Origin: Accumulibacter sp.
GTDB taxonomy: Bacteria > Pseudomonadota > Gammaproteobacteria > Burkholderiales > Rhodocyclaceae
Length of the DNA stretch: 39,435 nt
Direction of reading: 5' to 3'
NCBI RefSeq assembly: GCF_023806625.1
Contig: NZ_JAMTDX010000014.1
Coordinates: forward strand, 1 to 39,435
Shown here: positions 1 to 7,234 of the stretch, one piece after another
Numbering within the stretch: position 1 is the first letter of the stretch
Layout of the letters: each line of letters opens with the position of its first letter
Notes under the pieces: model-generated
The model's database searches: none
What the model saw: the letters and a program-made list of their open reading frames with translations, nothing else
Told to the model about the DNA's origin: nothing
Made by a program: the position numbers and the translations under genes

Positions 1-307
1 GACCTCGGCCAGAGCGCGTGATCAGGTTTGCTGAACATTGTGGCTAATCATGAACTGCCATGACAACCGAGTGCGGAGGCCCTGAATCGCGGTCCGGCCC
101 CGATTTCACCCGTGATCCGCCGATCTTCCGATGGCGTTCGTGTGCAGGGCGGCAAGAAAATGGCCAGCCACGGCTTTGCACAAATCGCCAGCTGCTTTCA
201 TACTTGCGTGCTGCCGGCGGATCTTCGGCACCAGCCATGAGCGGATGGATTCAGCCGGACCGGGCGCATTCATTCGGCGAGCAACCTGACGGTACGGAGT
301 GACGCAC
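1..307. other. no recognisable gene (leader of TM2 gene)
   Basis: No ORF here on either strand resembles a known family; the short ones look like chance reading in GC-rich DNA. The last bases hold a GGAG at 296-299 that serves as ribosome binding site for the TM2 gene starting at 308. Confidence 0.5.
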
Positions 308-709
308 ATGCAGCAAAGAGACAATCACAGCAAGCTGATCGGCTACCTGCTCTGGCTTTTCGGCTTTCTCGGCGCCCATCGCTTCTATTACGGCAAGCCG
401 GTGACCGGGACGATCTGGTTCTTCACGCTCGGCCTGCTGGGCGTCGGCTGGCTGATCGACCTCTTCCTGATCCCGGGCATGGACCACGAAGCTGACCTGC
501 GCTTCCGCTCCGGGGCCATCGACTACAACATCGCCTGGCTGCTGCTGACTTTCCTCGGCGTCCTCGGCGTACACCGGATGTATCAGGGCAAATGGCCGAC
601 CGGCATCCTCTACCTGCTTACCGGCGGGCTCTTCCTGGTCGGCGTCCTGTACGATTTCTGGACGATGAACGAGCAGATCTCCCTGCGCAACGCCAGCCAG
701 GCGAACTGA
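308..709 (+). CDS. TM2 domain membrane protein
   Basis: A 133-residue integral membrane protein with two copies of the TM2 motif. The first runs over about residues 9-50 (GFLGAHRFYYGK, then a GLLGVGWLIDLF segment). The second runs over about 75-122 (LGVLGVHRMYQGK, then GGLFLVGVLYDF). Each copy is a pair of hydrophobic helices joined by a short turn with the typical G-x-H-R-F/M-Y pattern. The family is widespread and has no settled biochemical role in bacteria. I chose ATG 308 over GTG 299 because GGAG at 296-299 sits 8 nt before it, whereas the GTG overlaps that site. The next gene starts 7 nt downstream, so the two are probably co-transcribed. Confidence 0.85.
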   Translation: MQQRDNHSKLIGYLLWLFGFLGAHRFYYGKPVTGTIWFFTLGLLGVGWLIDLFLIPGMDHEADLRFRSGAIDYNIAWLLLTFLGVLGVHRMYQGKWPTGILYLLTGGLFLVGVLYDFWTMNEQISLRNASQAN

Positions 710-715
710 TCGGTC

Positions 716-1021
716 ATGAAGCTCAAGGACATCCCTGTCGAGACCCGCTTCGAATACCAGGGCCGCGTCTTCGTCAAGACGGGGCCGATCACCGCGACGG
801 CGGAAGACGGCAGCCAGCGCTTGATCCCACGCTACGCCGATCTCCGGCCGATCGACCCGCTGCCCATCGAAACAGACGGGCGCGCGCGCCGCCAGCTCGA
901 TGAAACGAAGGTGCTGAACGCCTTCGACGCCTTCTACCGCACCTGCCTGCGCACCGCCGACGATTCTTCACGGCCGGAACTGGAGCTTGCGCGGCAGAGG
1001 TTTCTGGCGGAGCTGAAGTAG
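716..1021 (+). CDS. conserved hypothetical protein, small soluble
   Basis: A 101-residue protein that I do not recognise. The N-terminal half reads like a small beta-rich domain (about residues 1-50, with FEYQGRVFVKTGP and RLIPRYADLRPI). The C-terminal half is predicted helical and charged, ending ARQRFLAELK. It has no signal peptide or membrane segment. It begins 7 nt after the TM2 gene without a clear Shine-Dalgarno of its own, which suggests translational coupling. Codon use resembles the neighbours, so it is probably a real gene; function unknown. Confidence 0.65.
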   Translation: MKLKDIPVETRFEYQGRVFVKTGPITATAEDGSQRLIPRYADLRPIDPLPIETDGRARRQLDETKVLNAFDAFYRTCLRTADDSSRPELELARQRFLAELK

Positions 1022-1316
1022 CGCAGACCCATTCCCGCCGTACGAGTGTCCGCGGTCGGAGGTCGTCCATGTTTCGGTTGGCTGCCGCCCGGCGGCAGAT
1101 TGCGGTGAATGGCAGCTTCGCTGTCCGACGAACTCAAGTTTCCAACCCTGAAAAGCCGGCCGTGGCGTCGAAACTTCAGGGTCCGTGATCTCCGTGGCGC
1201 ACTGGCACGACTCGGCCGCCCTCAGGCAGCATGCGGCCACAAGCGACCTTGGCCGATGACCCGGACCGGTCGTCGATACATCGGTCAGGGCTCGTCGCAA
1301 CGATCATCTCGGGTCT
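1022..1316. other. intergenic, nothing recognised
   Basis: No supported gene. On the minus strand this is where the body of the truncated ABC ATPase (1317-1463) should continue, but the sequence no longer resembles one. Either the gene was deleted here or it has drifted beyond recognition by eye. Confidence 0.4.
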
Positions 1317-1463
1317 GCCGAGCAGCGGGCTCTTGCCGCTGCCGCCGGGGCCGTGCAGGAAGACCCGCTCGCCGGCGGTGATTTCGAGATGCTCGACATC
1401 GGGACAGGGAACCCCCTGCCGCGGCCAGCGGAAGACCATGTCGCGAATGGCCAGCGCGCTCAC
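1317..1463 (-). pseudogene. ABC transporter ATPase, N-terminal remnant
   Basis: Minus-strand reading from ATG 1463 gives an ABC ATPase N-terminus (MSALAIRDMVFRWPRQG) followed by a Walker A, GPGGSGKS, at about residues 38-45. Similarity stops about residue 49. No Q-loop, signature motif or Walker B follows in any frame I can see. The residue after Walker A Ser is Pro where Thr is usual, which also suggests decay. It looks like the LolD/MacB-type ATPase that often accompanies DUF2796 genes and FtsX-like permeases; here the permease is missing. It lies 10 nt after the DUF2796 remnant in the same direction. Confidence 0.65.
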
Positions 1464-1473
1464 CGGAGCCGTT

Positions 1474-1695
1474 TCACCAGCTCAGAACCGGCTTGGCGGG
1501 CGTCAGTAACGGCGAGCGCTGGCCGGCGACAGCCTTCCTTTCCCTCTCGTTCCGCGGCGCGCGCTCGAAACCGACGACCGCCTCGAGCGGCAATTCGAGC
1601 TCGATGGTCACCAGGTCATGGTCGATGGCCAGGTCCAGTTGGCCCTGCCCATGGACATGCGCCCGGTTCGTCGCGTGGACGGGACCGGGGAGCAT
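1474..1695 (-). pseudogene. DUF2796 (ZrgA-like) zinc-related protein, truncated
   Basis: The 73-residue reading frame carries the DUF2796 core: AHVHGQGQLDLAIDHD, then LVTIELELPLEAVVGFERAP, then RNERERKAV. Complete family members have a signal peptide, a His-rich middle and a further C-terminal domain; they are zinc-uptake-regulated periplasmic proteins (ZrgA type). Signal peptide, His-rich stretch and C-terminal half are absent, so I call it a fragment. The family assignment is recognition by eye of the GxxxLxxAxxxxxxxxxLExPxxxxxGFExAP pattern. Its position behind the zinc-type binding protein fits a former Zur-controlled operon. Confidence 0.65.
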
Positions 1696-1769
1696 AACGC
1701 TACGCTGATCGCGATCAACGCTCTGAAGGGCTCGTTTCCTCGGCGGAGGGCAGAAGGGCGTGGCCGCGG

Positions 1770-2690
1770 CTAGCGCAACGCCTCGAGCAAGACCCGGGCA
1801 TTGTGGCGCATCATCGCCAGGTAGCTTGCGGCCGGTCCGTCGGTTGGCGAGAGTGCGTCGGAATAGAGCGTTCCTCCGATCCGGACTCCGGTCTCGGCGC
1901 GAATCTGCTCGACGAGCCGCGGATCGGAGATGTTTTCCATGAACACCGCCTGAATCCTTTCACGCTTGATCTGGCGGATCAGCGCCGCGACGCCGGCCGC
2001 GGAGGGCTCCGCGTCGGTACTGAATCCCGTCGGCGAACGGAAGCGCACGTGGTAGGCCTCGGCGAAGTATGCGAAAGCGTCGTGTGAGCTGACCACGGTG
2101 CGTCGCTCGGGTGGCAGGGCGTCCAGTTGGCGGCGGATCTCTGTGTCGAGCGCATCGATTTCGTCGATCAGGCGACTCGCGTTGCCTTCATACTCGCCCT
2201 TGCCGGCCGGATCGATGGTGGCCAGTGCCCGAGCGATGTTGCGCACATAGTGTTTCGCATTGCGCAGATCCTGCCAGGCGTGCGGGTCGACCCCCTCGGC
2301 GTGGGCGTGCGCGTCGCGCCTGCCTGGTGCGTGGCGGTCGGCCTGGCCGCTTGTCGGGAGCGGCGTGATTCCCCGGCTGGCGACGACGACTTCGCCACGG
2401 TACCCGGCCGAGCGGACCAGACGATCGATCCAGCCCTCGAAGCCCAGTCCGTTGACGATGACCACTTTCGCACGCGCCAGTCGTCGGGCGTCCGCTGGAG
2501 TCGGGGAGTAAACGTGCGCGTCCGCGTTGGGGCCGACCAGGGCATGCACCCGGACCCGCTGGCCACCGATCCGCTCGACCAGATCGCCGAGAATGCTGAA
2601 GCTCGCCACGGCCTCCAGCGGTTCGGCGCAGGCCGGAAGGGCAAGCAGGCCGACGAGCAGCGCGACGAGAGAAATCAGTCCCTTGGTCAT
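1770..2690 (-). CDS. zinc/manganese-type ABC transporter substrate-binding protein
   Basis: A 306-residue periplasmic metal-binding protein of the ZnuA/TroA cluster (SBP_bac_9). Residues 1-22 form a signal peptide ending in ACA. Likely metal ligands are His59 (DAHVYSPTPAD), His137 (GVDPHAW), His203 (SSHDAF) and Asp278 (LYSDALS). A His-rich loop at about 119-137 (H120, H128, H130) is typical of zinc-specific members. I placed the start at ATG 2690 because the longer frame upstream lacks a signal peptide. No permease or ATPase of this transporter is adjacent, so it must use partners elsewhere or be an orphan. It diverges from a Fur/Zur regulator across a palindromic operator, which supports zinc control. 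Confidence 0.88.
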   Translation of the reverse strand: MTKGLISLVALLVGLLALPACAEPLEAVASFSILGDLVERIGGQRVRVHALVGPNADAHVYSPTPADARRLARAKVVIVNGLGFEGWIDRLVRSAGYRGEVVVASRGITPLPTSGQADRHAPGRRDAHAHAEGVDPHAWQDLRNAKHYVRNIARALATIDPAGKGEYEGNASRLIDEIDALDTEIRRQLDALPPERRTVVSSHDAFAYFAEAYHVRFRSPTGFSTDAEPSAAGVAALIRQIKRERIQAVFMENISDPRLVEQIRAETGVRIGGTLYSDALSPTDGPAASYLAMMRHNARVLLEALR

Positions 2691-2870
2691 TTCGTTCGCA
2701 TCTCCGATGCCCTTCCTTGGGAGCCGCGGCGGGTGGAAAGTGCGCCAGCCACGCTGCCGGCAATCACCAGCCGGCATCACGAGCGAGCCGCAATGGCTTG
2801 GGCCGGGCCTCTTCGAGCTGCTGTTGCATGCTGAACAAGCGTGCGAAAATTGGAACACAGCGTTCTCGAC

Positions 2871-2889
2871 AATGCAACCGTGTTGCATT
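2871..2889. promoter_or_regulatory. perfect palindrome, probable Zur operator between divergent genes
   Basis: AATGCAAC-CGT-GTTGCATT is a perfect 8-bp inverted repeat with a 3-bp centre. Each arm contains TTGCAT, which could act as a -35 box for one of the divergent genes. On the plus strand TTGCAT 2883-2888 is 17 bp before TTTCAT (2906-2911). On the minus strand TTGCAT (2877-2872) is 17 bp before TCCAAT (2854-2849). A dimeric Fur-family repressor bound here would block both promoters. Palindrome and spacing are visible; the Zur assignment is inferred from the flanking genes. Confidence 0.65.
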
Positions 2890-2917
2890 GGGTCTCGATC
2901 AATGCTTTCATCGAATC

Positions 2918-3388
2918 ATGGAGCGTAGTCACGATTCGTCCCCGGGAGGACAGCTTCGCACAGCGGGTCTGAAGCGGACGCCGGGTCGCCTTCGCGTCCT
3001 CGGTGCCCTGCAGGAAGCTCGCCAGCCGCTCAGTCACGCGGACCTCGAGCGGGTGCTGACTACCGACGCCCACCAGGGACTCGATCGCGTGACGCTCTAT
3101 CGGGTTCTCGATTCGCTCGTCGCCGGTGGTCTGGCGCTCAAGGCCGTCGATGCGCACGGCGTATACCGGTACTCTGCGGCGGACGCACGGCAGCGCCACG
3201 AGGGCCACCTGCATTTCCGCTGCGTCGACTGCGGCGGCGTCTTCTGCCTCGACGAGTTGCCGCCACCGCCACCCAAGCTGCCCAACGGTTTCCGCCTCGA
3301 GGCGGTCGGTCTTGACGTCAGTGGCGTCTGTGCGAAGTGCGATCTGAAGGGCCACCCGAAGAGTGACGAGGATTCGAGCGACCGCTAG
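2918..3388 (+). CDS. zur: Fur family transcriptional regulator, probably Zur
   Basis: A 156-residue Fur-family repressor. The N-terminal winged helix spans about residues 15-85 (GLKRTPGRLRVLGAL, VTLYRVLDSL, GVYRYS). The dimerisation and metal domain follows with HEGHLHFRC (His94, His97, His99) and Cys102, Cys105, Cys110, Cys138 and Cys141. The CxxC pairs (102/105 and 138/141) are the structural zinc site of the family. Zur rather than Fur is inferred from the adjacent zinc-type binding protein and DUF2796 remnant. ATG 2918 fits the family length, but I see no Shine-Dalgarno before it. If the TTTCAT -10 box at 2906-2911 is used, the transcript would start almost at the ATG, so it may be leaderless. 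Autoregulation through the palindrome at 2871-2889 is likely. Confidence 0.85.
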   Translation: MERSHDSSPGGQLRTAGLKRTPGRLRVLGALQEARQPLSHADLERVLTTDAHQGLDRVTLYRVLDSLVAGGLALKAVDAHGVYRYSAADARQRHEGHLHFRCVDCGGVFCLDELPPPPPKLPNGFRLEAVGLDVSGVCAKCDLKGHPKSDEDSSDR

Positions 3389-3414
3389 TTGCCGAGGAGT
3401 CCCCGGCAGTCCGC

Positions 3415-4212
3415 TTACCGCCGCGCCTCGATCCAGCCGGCGATCCGTTCCGCCGCCGATCGCCAGTGGGCGTCGAGCATCAGCGTGTGCCCGGCGCGAG
3501 GAATCACGGCCACCTCGCCCCCCCAGCGCGCGGCGATGAAGTCGAGTCCAGAGGCCGGAAAGAGCGCGTCGGCCTCGCCGCCGACGACGAGTACCGGCAG
3601 GGCCGGCAGACGCCAGGCGAAGCGCATCGGCAGCAGCGTCAGGTCGAGCAGTGCGCGGCGCGACTCGACGCCGAAGAGCGTCGCGAAACGGAGCACGTCC
3701 TCGGCGCTGGTCTCCGGCGAGTAATAGACGCGGCGCAGCGTCTCGACCGCTTCCGGCGTGACTTCGCCGTCGAGTGCGCGCGCGTGCTGGCTGAAGAACC
3801 CGGGGCTGGTCAGCGCGGTTCTCGCCGTCGCACCGAAAATTCCCGTCGCAGGAACCGGCGCGGTGAGAACCGCTGCCCGCGCCCGGCGCACTTTGAGGCA
3901 GCGTTCGACGACCACGCTGCCCATCGAGTGACCGATCAGCACGGGCGCTTCGTCGAGGGCATCGACGACCTGGCCGACGTCCTCGACGTAGTCGTCGAGG
4001 CCGAAGGCGTCGAGCCGCTCGCCGCCTTCGCTGTCGCCGTGGCCCGAGAGATCGGGCGCGTGGCAGTCGAAACCGCGTGCGCTGAACCAGGGGAGAAAGT
4101 GTACATCCCAGCACGCCGACGAAGCGTAGCCGCCGTGCACGAAAACGAGCGGCGGCAGCCTCGTCGATCCGACTGCCTCGCGGCGCCGGACATGGATTCG
4201 GCGAGCGCTCAT
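3415..4212 (-). CDS. alpha/beta hydrolase
   Basis: A 265-residue cytoplasmic alpha/beta-hydrolase-fold enzyme. The oxyanion region is FVHGGY (about 24-29), the nucleophile elbow is GHSMGS with Ser96, and the likely catalytic acid and His are Asp215 (GEADALFP) and His242 (AGHTLML). A lid region lies at about 125-200. These features fit esterases, lipases and related hydrolases; the substrate cannot be read from sequence. It converges on the zur gene, whose end is 26 nt away. The cyclopropane synthase upstream on the same strand ends 97 nt before its start, so the two may share a transcript. Confidence 0.85.
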   Translation of the reverse strand: MSARRIHVRRREAVGSTRLPPLVFVHGGYASSACWDVHFLPWFSARGFDCHAPDLSGHGDSEGGERLDAFGLDDYVEDVGQVVDALDEAPVLIGHSMGSVVVERCLKVRRARAAVLTAPVPATGIFGATARTALTSPGFFSQHARALDGEVTPEAVETLRRVYYSPETSAEDVLRFATLFGVESRRALLDLTLLPMRFAWRLPALPVLVVGGEADALFPASGLDFIAARWGGEVAVIPRAGHTLMLDAHWRSAAERIAGWIEARR

Positions 4213-4309
4213 CTCGCTGCACGACGACGGCCGGCTCGCCCGACGCGTGGCCGGCGTCTGCCGGTTTCAGATCCCTGTGACAGACCAGCGCCCTGCTGGC
4301 GCACTGCGG

Positions 4310-5554
4310 TCACGTCGTCGCCTTGACCCTTGCCGGGGCAGTCGTCGCCGCCGGGTCGTAAATGTGCTCGCGGGTCCAGGGTGCGACGCTTTGCCCCCCT
4401 TCCGGGGGCTTCTGCGCGAGGATCTGATGGATGTTGATCCACCCGTGGTCGAAGGCCCAGGCACAGCCCGCGAGGTAGAGCCGCCAGATCCGGTAGCGCT
4501 TCGTTCCCGCCTGCGCCTCGGCCCGGGCCTGATGCGCCTCGAGACGCGATGCCCAGTGCCAGAGAGTCTGCGCGTAGTGCGGGCGCAGCGATTCGACGTC
4601 GGTGACCTCGAGTCCCTGGCGGCTGATTTCGCGGATGGCCAGCGAGAGATGCGGCAGTTCACCATCCGGGAAGACGTGGCGGCGAATGAATTCGCCGGCG
4701 CCGCTGGACAGCTCGCGGCTGTCGGGATCGCTCGAGGTGATCCCGTGGTTGAGCACCCAGCCGCCCGGGCGCAGCAGGCGCTGGATCACCGAGAAATACG
4801 CCGGCAGCTTGGCCAGTCCGACGTGCTCGAACATGCCGATGCTGGCAATCCTGTCGAAGACTTCGTGGCCGGGGACGTCGCGGTAGTCCTGCAGCCGGAT
4901 GTCCACGCGGCCGGCGAGCCCCTCGTCGTCGACCCGGGCGCGAGCGTAGTCGTGCTGATTGCGCGACAGCGTGCTTCCGGTCACCTGTGCGCCGTAGTGA
5001 CGCGCCGCCCAGATGGCCAGCGCGCCCCAGCCGCAGCCGATGTCGAGCAGGCGATCGCCGGGACGAAGCATCAGCTTGCGGCAGATGTGCTCGAGCTTCT
5101 GTTCCTGGGCGGTATCGATGTCTTCCTCGCCGGTCCGGAAATAGGCGCAGGAGTAGACGAGCTGTCGGTCGAGCCAGAGGCCATAGAAGTCGTTCGACAC
5201 GTCGTAGTGGTAGCCGATGGCCCGGGCGTCGGCCCGCCGGGTGTGCCGCAGGTGGCGCCACATGGGCAGCCGTCCGTGACGGTGGCGACCGTGGAAGGTG
5301 AGCTGGTCGGCGACGTGGATGACGTCGCCGAGCCTGCCGTCGATCTCGATCAGTCCGTCGAAGTAGGCCTCGGCGAGGCGGTTGAGACTCGGCGCGACGA
5401 GCGCGGGAATCGCCGCCGGCGAAGACAGGCGGAGCGTCACCCGTGGCTCCGGTCCGAGGACCACTTCCTGGCCGTTCCACAACTGCAGCCGCAAGGGGAT
5501 TTCCTGCGACTGCCGTTGCTGCAGGAAATGGGTCAGGCGAGCTTCAAGGAGCAT
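4310..5554 (-). CDS. cfa: cyclopropane-fatty-acyl-phospholipid synthase
   Basis: A 414-residue SAM-dependent enzyme that would add a methylene bridge to unsaturated acyl chains of membrane phospholipids. Residues 116-129 (HYDVSNDFYGLWLD) and YSCAYF at 134-139 are the family's substrate-site signatures. LLDIGCGWG at about 169-177 is the SAM-binding motif I, and GMFEHVG follows in the core. Length and order match Cfa-type synthases. ATG 5554 is chosen because GGAGG lies 7-8 nt upstream (in GTGTGGAGGGGGATAC). The frame extends 16 codons further upstream without such a site. Cfa activity commonly supports acid and osmotic stress tolerance, which fits the ion-homeostasis genes nearby. Confidence 0.9.
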   Translation of the reverse strand: MLLEARLTHFLQQRQSQEIPLRLQLWNGQEVVLGPEPRVTLRLSSPAAIPALVAPSLNRLAEAYFDGLIEIDGRLGDVIHVADQLTFHGRHRHGRLPMWRHLRHTRRADARAIGYHYDVSNDFYGLWLDRQLVYSCAYFRTGEEDIDTAQEQKLEHICRKLMLRPGDRLLDIGCGWGALAIWAARHYGAQVTGSTLSRNQHDYARARVDDEGLAGRVDIRLQDYRDVPGHEVFDRIASIGMFEHVGLAKLPAYFSVIQRLLRPGGWVLNHGITSSDPDSRELSSGAGEFIRRHVFPDGELPHLSLAIREISRQGLEVTDVESLRPHYAQTLWHWASRLEAHQARAEAQAGTKRYRIWRLYLAGCAWAFDHGWINIHQILAQKPPEGGQSVAPWTREHIYDPAATTAPARVKATT

Positions 5555-5721
5555 GTATCCCCCTCCACACAGAGCAAAGAGTGCAACATGAACAGGGGCC
5601 ATTTCAGTTTAGCATGGACTCCTCGCGCTTCGCCGCTGACCAGCCATGACTCGGGAGCTTGAGTTAGAATCGGCATGGCGCCCGCGAAACGACGGGTCGG
5701 CGCGTGCACACGGAGGAGACG

Positions 5722-5907
5722 ATGCTACGGCAACCATTCGATCTGAACGACATCATCCACGAGCCGTCCGACGAACAACTCGACGAACTGATGGAAGCGG
5801 TCGCCGAAGAAGCGCGGAAGCACTCGGAGGTCGCGCGAACACAGTTGATGCTCCGCCTGCGCGCCGAACTCACGGCGATCCGGCCACCGCCGCGACCCGA
5901 GGCATGA
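5722..5907 (+). CDS. small acidic protein, possible antitoxin partner of zeta-like kinase
   Basis: A 61-residue protein that starts at ATG 5722 with GGAGGA at 5712-5717 in front of it. It is predicted almost wholly helical and acidic in the middle (SDEQLDELMEAVAEEARKHSEVA), with a basic helix afterwards. I do not recognise a named family. Its stop overlaps the start of the zeta-like gene as ATGA (5904-5907), the arrangement expected of antitoxin-toxin pairs, where the small gene comes first. The antitoxin role is inferred from that arrangement only. A TAGAAT at 5665-5670 could be the -10 box. Confidence 0.65.
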   Translation: MLRQPFDLNDIIHEPSDEQLDELMEAVAEEARKHSEVARTQLMLRLRAELTAIRPPPRPEA

Positions 5908-6596
5908 ACAATGGGACGCGCCCGCGGCTGATCGTCGTCGCCGGGCCGAACGGTTCCGGCAAGACATCGATCACCCAGCAACTCCTGATGCACGAGTGGA
6001 TGGGCGGCTGCGTCTATGTCAATCCGGACTTCATCGCGCGCGACGAATTCGGCGACTGGAACTCGCCGCAAGCGGTCGTCCAGGCTGCACGGCGGGCGAC
6101 CGAGATCCGCGAGCACTGTCTCGAAAACCGCCTGAGCCTCGCTTTCGAGACGGTGCTCTCGGCGCCGGACAAGATCGACTTCATCCGCCGCGCGCACGAC
6201 GCCGGCTTCTTCATCCGCCTGTTCTTCGTCGGCACCGACGATCCGTCGATCAACGCCAAGCGCGTCGCCATGCGCGTGATGGAGGGCGGACACGACGTGC
6301 CGATTCCGAAGATCATCTCCCGCTACACCCGGTCGCTCGCCTGCTGCTATTTCGTCGCCTGGCTCGCCGACCGGACCTACGTCTACGACAACTCGGTCGA
6401 TAACGCGCGTGCCCGGCTGCTTTTCCGCGCCTCGGAGGGACGGCTGGTCAAGGTGTACGGCGAGATCAACCTGTGGGCTCGCGAAATCGCGCAGCGTCTG
6501 CTGCCGCCGCTGTCCAACGACCTGCCGACGGTTGCCGCGGCGCTCGCGCCGGAACCGGGAACAGAATTCTCGGCCCGCCTGTGCGGCGAGACCTGA
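5904..6596 (+). CDS. zeta toxin family P-loop kinase
   Basis: A 230-residue kinase-like protein of the zeta toxin family. Walker A is GPNGSGKT at residues 14-21. VNPDFIARDEF (about 39-49) holds the conserved Asp of the substrate site, and LAFETVLS (79-86) matches the FE(T) motif. R120 and R124 (AKRVAMRV) and R140 (IISRYTRS) match the arginines that grip ATP phosphates. Known zeta toxins phosphorylate UDP-N-acetylglucosamine and poison cell-wall synthesis, but chromosomal relatives of this short type are largely untested. It overlaps a small upstream gene by ATGA, suggesting a two-gene toxin-antitoxin unit. Confidence 0.85.
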   Translation: MNNGTRPRLIVVAGPNGSGKTSITQQLLMHEWMGGCVYVNPDFIARDEFGDWNSPQAVVQAARRATEIREHCLENRLSLAFETVLSAPDKIDFIRRAHDAGFFIRLFFVGTDDPSINAKRVAMRVMEGGHDVPIPKIISRYTRSLACCYFVAWLADRTYVYDNSVDNARARLLFRASEGRLVKVYGEINLWAREIAQRLLPPLSNDLPTVAAALAPEPGTEFSARLCGET

Positions 6597-6796
6597 TCTA
6601 CGCCGGCGCGACGCGTCGCACCCTGCAGCGCTGCGACGTCGCCCTGTCAGAGCGCCAATCGGACCAAGACACCCGGCCTGATCCGACTCTGGCTCGCCCA
6701 TCTTCGCCTCGTCAAGTCGCGCATGGGCCGCTCGGCCACGGAGATCATCGACGGCAGTCCGTGGTCGGCGACCCGCCGGGTCGACCGGCCCGCCGG

Positions 6797-7222
6797 CTAC
6801 CTGACTATGGTCACCGGAATGTGGGCGAAGTGAAGAACCTTCGTGGTCACTGAACCGAGGAGCAGGCCGGCGATCGCCGAGACGCCCCGGCTGCCCATGA
6901 TGATCTGGTCGCAACCGATTTCCTCCGCGCGCCTGGCGATCGTTCGTCCGATGTCGCCGACCAGCACCTCGGCCGTATAACGGATTCCGGCGGCGTCGAG
7001 CCGCCTTCTGGCCGCCTGCAGGACGTCCTCACCCTCCGAGAGCTGCAGCGCCGAGATTTCCTCGGGGGTCAGCACCCGCCGAACTTCCCAGGAATCGATC
7101 GGCTCGCGCACGTGAAGCAGATGGAGATCGATCGCTTGCTGATCGCGGATCAGTGCGACGACGTGGTCGACGGCGTGCAGTGCGTTTTCCGAGCCGTCGA
7201 ACGGGACGAGAGTCTTGAGCAT
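6797..7222 (-). CDS. universal stress protein (UspA family)
   Basis: A 141-residue single Usp domain. It starts with the usual KTLVPFDGSENAL strand-turn-helix and ends with the ATP-binding signature G-S-R-G-x9-G-S-V-T (GSRGVSAIAGLLLGSVT) and a final IPVTIVR strand. This class binds ATP and dimerises; its cellular targets vary. It lies 12 nt after the NhaD-type antiporter on the same strand, so they are almost certainly one operon, and the Usp may monitor or modulate transport. The 200 bases between its stop and the zeta-like gene contain no gene I can support. Confidence 0.92.
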   Translation of the reverse strand: MLKTLVPFDGSENALHAVDHVVALIRDQQAIDLHLLHVREPIDSWEVRRVLTPEEISALQLSEGEDVLQAARRRLDAAGIRYTAEVLVGDIGRTIARRAEEIGCDQIIMGSRGVSAIAGLLLGSVTTKVLHFAHIPVTIVR

Positions 7223-7234
7223 GGCTTTCCCTGG

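Noticed and set aside
2777-4222. 481-codon minus-strand ORF overlapping zur and the hydrolase
   Set aside because: Arg-rich frame crossing two supported genes on different strands.
6597-6796. Plus-strand reading TPGLIRLWLAHLRLVKSRMG as a relic gene
   Set aside because: Too short, no start and no family match; kept only as intergenic.
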